A DNA stretch of 64,000 nucleotides, from NCBI GenBank assembly GCA_947496555.1, contig CANMDH010000018.1, positions 1-64,000 on the forward strand. Direction: 5' to 3'. This stretch comes from an uncultured Aquimarina sp. (GTDB lineage Bacteria; Bacteroidota; Bacteroidia; Flavobacteriales; Flavobacteriaceae). Each line of letters starts with the position of its first letter. Positions within the stretch are counted from its first letter, which is position 1. The notes beneath the pieces were generated by a model. That model had not been told where the DNA came from. It made no database searches and saw only the letters and a list, made by a program, of their open reading frames with translations. Made by a program: the position numbers and the translations under genes. Below are positions 61,680-64,000 of this stretch, in pieces.

Positions 61680-62165
61680 TTAGTTTAAAAAACGGTTGTG
61701 CCAACTATCCTTTGCCGCCACTTCCCAATTGGTCCGATATTCAGCAATGTTAGTCACCAGGTTATTGAAAACGATAGTATTTGGGGATACCGATCTATTT
61801 TTTGCCATTTTCTTGAAATCAGTAAGCGTTTTATACGCAACAAACTCTCCTTGTTTGAAGGATACATTCATTTTATCCAACAAATCTACGTTGTATGTTT
61901 TTTCTAATTCCTGAACAAAATGTACTGAAGCATCTATAGAGCATCCAGAAGCGGCATTGATTCCTTGATCCAATCCAATGGTTATAAATCTTTTATACTT
62001 AATGTCATAACCCGCTTTAAGATCAGCTCCATGAGCGGTCCACTGGGTTATAAATTCATCCAATTTTTGCTTAATACCCTCTAATTCTTCCACAGAAAAT
62101 GACCTATTTGCTTGATAAATCCATACTCTGGATGTTTCTGGAAGGTCATTAAAATCTACCAACAT
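61680..62165 (-). CDS. Conserved protein often labelled ABC transporter ATPase (no ATPase motif)
   Basis: A 161-residue cytoplasmic protein: VWIYQANRSFSVEELEGIKQ near the start, ITIGLDQGINAASGCSIDAS in the middle and NTIVFNNLVTNIAEYRTNW near the end. I recall homologues annotated as ABC transporter ATPase in flavobacteria, but no Walker A, Walker B or signature motif is present. The middle segment with GCSIDAS may be a binding site. Function unknown. It precedes the GH3 fusion gene by 7 bp, so they are co-transcribed. Confidence 0.75.
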   Translation of the reverse strand: MLVDFNDLPETSRVWIYQANRSFSVEELEGIKQKLDEFITQWTAHGADLKAGYDIKYKRFITIGLDQGINAASGCSIDASVHFVQELEKTYNVDLLDKMNVSFKQGEFVAYKTLTDFKKMAKNRSVSPNTIVFNNLVTNIAEYRTNWEVAAKDSWHNRFLN

Positions 62166-62285
62166 TTGCTATTCTTTTTAATTGTTACTAAAGTAACAAA
62201 AACTATTTCTATTTACTCCTATCAAAAAGAGTCAATATGAAAAACATACTAACCCTTATTAAATTGTATATAACTAAGAAAAAAT

Positions 62286-63077
62286 CTATAAATCTTGAGC
62301 ATTGGCAATAAGTTCTGCTACATCCATTACCTCAATACTATCTTCTTTTTCCTTATTTTTTACTCCGTCTGTCATCATGGTATTACAAAACGGGCATCCA
62401 GCTGCTATTATATCTGGCTTTGTTTCAAGAGCATCTTCGGTTCTTTCGATATTTACATCTTTATTTCCTGGTTCTGGTTCTTTAAACATTTGTGCTCCAC
62501 CCGCACCACAACACAAACCGTTACGTTTGCAACGTTTCATCTCGATAAGCTCGACTTCTAATTTTTTGAGCAAATCTCTTGGTGCTTCATATACATTATT
62601 GGCACGACCCAAATAACAGGGATCGTGGAATGTAATTCTTTTCCCTTTAAACTTACCACCTTCTACCGTAAGCCTACCTTCATCTAAAAGAGATTTAAGG
62701 AATTGGGTGTGATGCATTACTTCGTAATCTCCTCCTAAAGATGGATATTCATTTTTTAAAGTATTAAAACAATGAGGACAAGCTGTAACCACTTTTTTAA
62801 TTTCGTATGCATTCATTACTTCAATATTGGTAACCGCCTGCATTTGAAACAAAAATTCATTACCTGCTCTTTTTGCAGGGTCGCCGGTACAACTTTCTTC
62901 TGTACCTAAAACAGCAAAGTCTACATTAGCATTATGAAGTAGTTTTACAAAAGCCTTTGTTATTTTTTTGGCTCTATCATCAAAACTACCGGCACAACCT
63001 ACCCAAAACAAAACCTCGGGTTTTTTGCCTTCTGCCATATACTCTGCCATTGTTGGCACCTTTATAGTCTCACTCAT
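62286..63077 (-). CDS. Fe-S oxidoreductase with two CCG domains (HdrB/GlpC-like)
   Basis: A 263-residue protein with two cysteine-rich CCG domains: GCAGSFDDRAKK and HDPCYLGR with CCGAGGAQMF, then a final GCPFCNTMM. Such domains hold a non-cubane [4Fe-4S] pair in heterodisulfide reductase HdrB or a similar cluster in GlpC-type subunits. The gene at the right edge of the window encodes the ferredoxin-type partner; a HAD gene lies between. Together these look like a membrane-associated electron-transfer module of the kind widespread in Bacteroidota. The donor and acceptor are not known. Confidence 0.88.
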   Translation of the reverse strand: MSETIKVPTMAEYMAEGKKPEVLFWVGCAGSFDDRAKKITKAFVKLLHNANVDFAVLGTEESCTGDPAKRAGNEFLFQMQAVTNIEVMNAYEIKKVVTACPHCFNTLKNEYPSLGGDYEVMHHTQFLKSLLDEGRLTVEGGKFKGKRITFHDPCYLGRANNVYEAPRDLLKKLEVELIEMKRCKRNGLCCGAGGAQMFKEPEPGNKDVNIERTEDALETKPDIIAAGCPFCNTMMTDGVKNKEKEDSIEVMDVAELIANAQDL

Positions 63078-63132
63078 ACGTAGTACTTTATATTTCTTAA
63101 TTTTATAATTTAAAGGTATTAAGACCCTTTAA

Positions 63133-63579
63133 TTAATCGTGTTTTCCATCATCAAAAACCTCAATGGTCACCACTCTTTCTACCAGTTCGGTAAATTTAC
63201 CTGTATAGCGTGTAGCTTTTACCAGGTGATTATCAATCCAGTGGTAATTTCCTCCTCTAGGTTTCCCCATTAAAAGGCTATGATATTTAAATCCATGTTC
63301 TTTTAACCAAGCCTCTGTCACTTGTCTATGATCCTCGGTTCTAGAAGTAAAGAAACAGATGACATGTCCTTCATCAAACCATTTATTTAGGGTGACTAAG
63401 GCATCTGGAAATGGTTTACAAGTCTCCATTCGCTCTGGTTCTTCATTAGGCACATCTTCTGTAATAGTCCCATCGATATCGATAAGATAATTCTTAATCC
63501 CTTCTGGTAATACCGGACTTATATGTTCTCCTGCTTCTACCTTGTCATGCAATAACTTTTCTACTTCTTCCTTCTTCAT
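63133..63579 (-). CDS. HAD-like phosphatase family protein
   Basis: A 148-residue HAD-fold protein with motif I LIDIDGTITED (DxD, residues 32-42), motif II Ser/Thr in CFFTSRTED and a later Lys in MGKPRGGN. The motifs match small HAD phosphatases of the KdsC / LNS2 group that act on sugar phosphates or nucleotides. It is placed between two Fe-S genes, with gaps of about 55-70 bp, so it is probably in the same transcript. Its substrate cannot be assigned. The C-terminal tail after the fold is short and acidic. Confidence 0.82.
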   Translation of the reverse strand: MKKEEVEKLLHDKVEAGEHISPVLPEGIKNYLIDIDGTITEDVPNEEPERMETCKPFPDALVTLNKWFDEGHVICFFTSRTEDHRQVTEAWLKEHGFKYHSLLMGKPRGGNYHWIDNHLVKATRYTGKFTELVERVVTIEVFDDGKHD

Positions 63580-63651
63580 AACGTTTACTTTCTCTTAATT
63601 TTTATGGTTTTTACTTGGTTAATATTTTAGGTTAATTTTACTATTCATTCA

Positions 63652-64000
63652 TTATTCATTACTCCAGTTCAATCGATCCATTTGGTTAAACGGCCATGGA
63701 GCTCCATTATTTTCGATATTAGACATCATATTATTAAGGTCTGATGGTGCAGCACTTTGTTCCATCACCAAATACCTTCTCATATCCATGATAATTGATA
63801 ATGGACTAATACTTACGGGACATGCTTCTACACAAGCATTACAACTAGTACACGCCCATAATTCTTCGGGTGTGATATAGTCATTTAGCAGTTGTTTTCC
63901 ATCATCAACAAAACTACCGTTTTGATCTATGTTATCCCCTACCTCTTTTAGACGATCTCTGGTGTCCATCATGATCTTACGAGGAGATAATTTTTTGCCT
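63652..64000 (-). CDS. Fe-S binding protein, C-terminal part (gene runs off the window)
   Basis: The frame is open from the right edge (GKKLSPRKIMMDTRDRLKEV), with no start inside the window; the ATG at 63972 is internal by this reading. The visible part carries one ferredoxin-type [4Fe-4S] motif, CTSCNACVEACP, and ends in WPFNQMDRLNWSNE. It resembles the C-terminal half of the membrane-anchored Fe-S oxidoreductase that pairs with the CCG protein next door. Total length and N-terminal helices are outside the window. Confidence 0.85.
   Translation of the reverse strand, partial: GKKLSPRKIMMDTRDRLKEVGDNIDQNGSFVDDGKQLLNDYITPEELWACTSCNACVEACPVSISPLSIIMDMRRYLVMEQSAAPSDLNNMMSNIENNGAPWPFNQMDRLNWSNE

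Noticed and set aside
61680-62165. ABC transporter ATPase
   Set aside because: No Walker A, Walker B or signature motif in 161 residues; the remembered database name appears to be a propagated error.
1-64000. Phage, integrase, insertion sequence or toxin-antitoxin/defence island
   Set aside because: No transposase, integrase, restriction, Abi, retron or toxin-like gene was recognised; all recognised genes are metabolic, informational or envelope genes.

Overview
The window looks like a chromosomal segment of a marine-type Flavobacteriaceae (Bacteroidota); Aquimarina or a relative is my guess at genus, and it is only a guess. The evidence is AT-rich DNA, promoters of the Bacteroidota sigma-ABfr form (TTTG, 19-20 bp, TAnnTTTG) with no obvious Shine-Dalgarno sites, and lineage-typical genes: an Oar-like TonB-dependent receptor, DUF4290 next to murA, a START-like protein, the DUF3822-rsmD pair, HU, and the rpsF-rpsR-rplI order without ssb. 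No phage, insertion sequence, CRISPR array or defence island is visible.

Region 1 (0.1-12.1 kb, all minus strand) is a lipid or short-acid catabolism block. In transcription order it holds a Crp-like regulator, a 604-residue acyl-CoA dehydrogenase, a short-chain dehydrogenase (SDR), an ACAD10/11-type acyl-CoA dehydrogenase, an aminoglycoside-phosphotransferase-like kinase, a transglutaminase-like protein, a DUF1330 protein, an SDR, two medium-chain quinone/enone reductases, a FabG/PhaB-like SDR and a MaoC hydratase. The kinase plus ACAD pair resembles the two halves of animal ACAD10/ACAD11 and LvaA/LvaC of Pseudomonas, so 4-hydroxyacyl-CoA breakdown is a good hypothesis. The spacers of this block hold many palindromic repeats, a 161-bp near-palindrome and a 21-bp tandem array; the rest of the window has few comparable elements.

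Region 2 (12.3-29.5 kb) holds a membrane PAS histidine kinase, murA with Asp in place of the catalytic Cys (predicted fosfomycin insensitivity), a molybdenum hydroxylase set (mocA-like, xdhC, Tat-exported Mo subunit, [2Fe-2S] subunit), an AAA_28 ATPase, recQ, fmt, HU, YqgE, a class IV aminotransferase, a START-like protein, one tRNA with a CAT anticodon, a lipoprotein and hisS.

Region 3 (29.6-45.4 kb) has an FtsX/MacB-type permease, an M20 peptidase, the TonB-dependent receptor, the rpsF-rpsR-rplI operon, a LytTR response regulator, priA, three chalcone-isomerase-like paralogues with a DUF2147 gene between two of them, a YihY/BrkB protein and nadC.

Region 4 (45.5-64 kb) has rlmH, a UbiA-type prenyltransferase whose first Asp motif is lost, maf, a maf-linked lipoprotein, a pterin dehydratase, YebC, small exported proteins, a PlsC-type acyltransferase, a KdsB-KdnB fusion (CMP-Kdo synthetase joined to a Kdo 8-oxidase-like domain), a RecD-like helicase, DUF3822-rsmD, an aldo/keto reductase, a GH3-serine hydrolase fusion, and a set of Fe-S oxidoreductase proteins that runs off the right edge.

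The best candidates for something undescribed are the KdsB-KdnB fusion, the split ACAD10/11-like kinase-dehydrogenase cluster with its 20-bp operator-like palindrome, the UbiA homologue without its first Asp motif, the chalcone-isomerase-like trio, and the 21-bp array.
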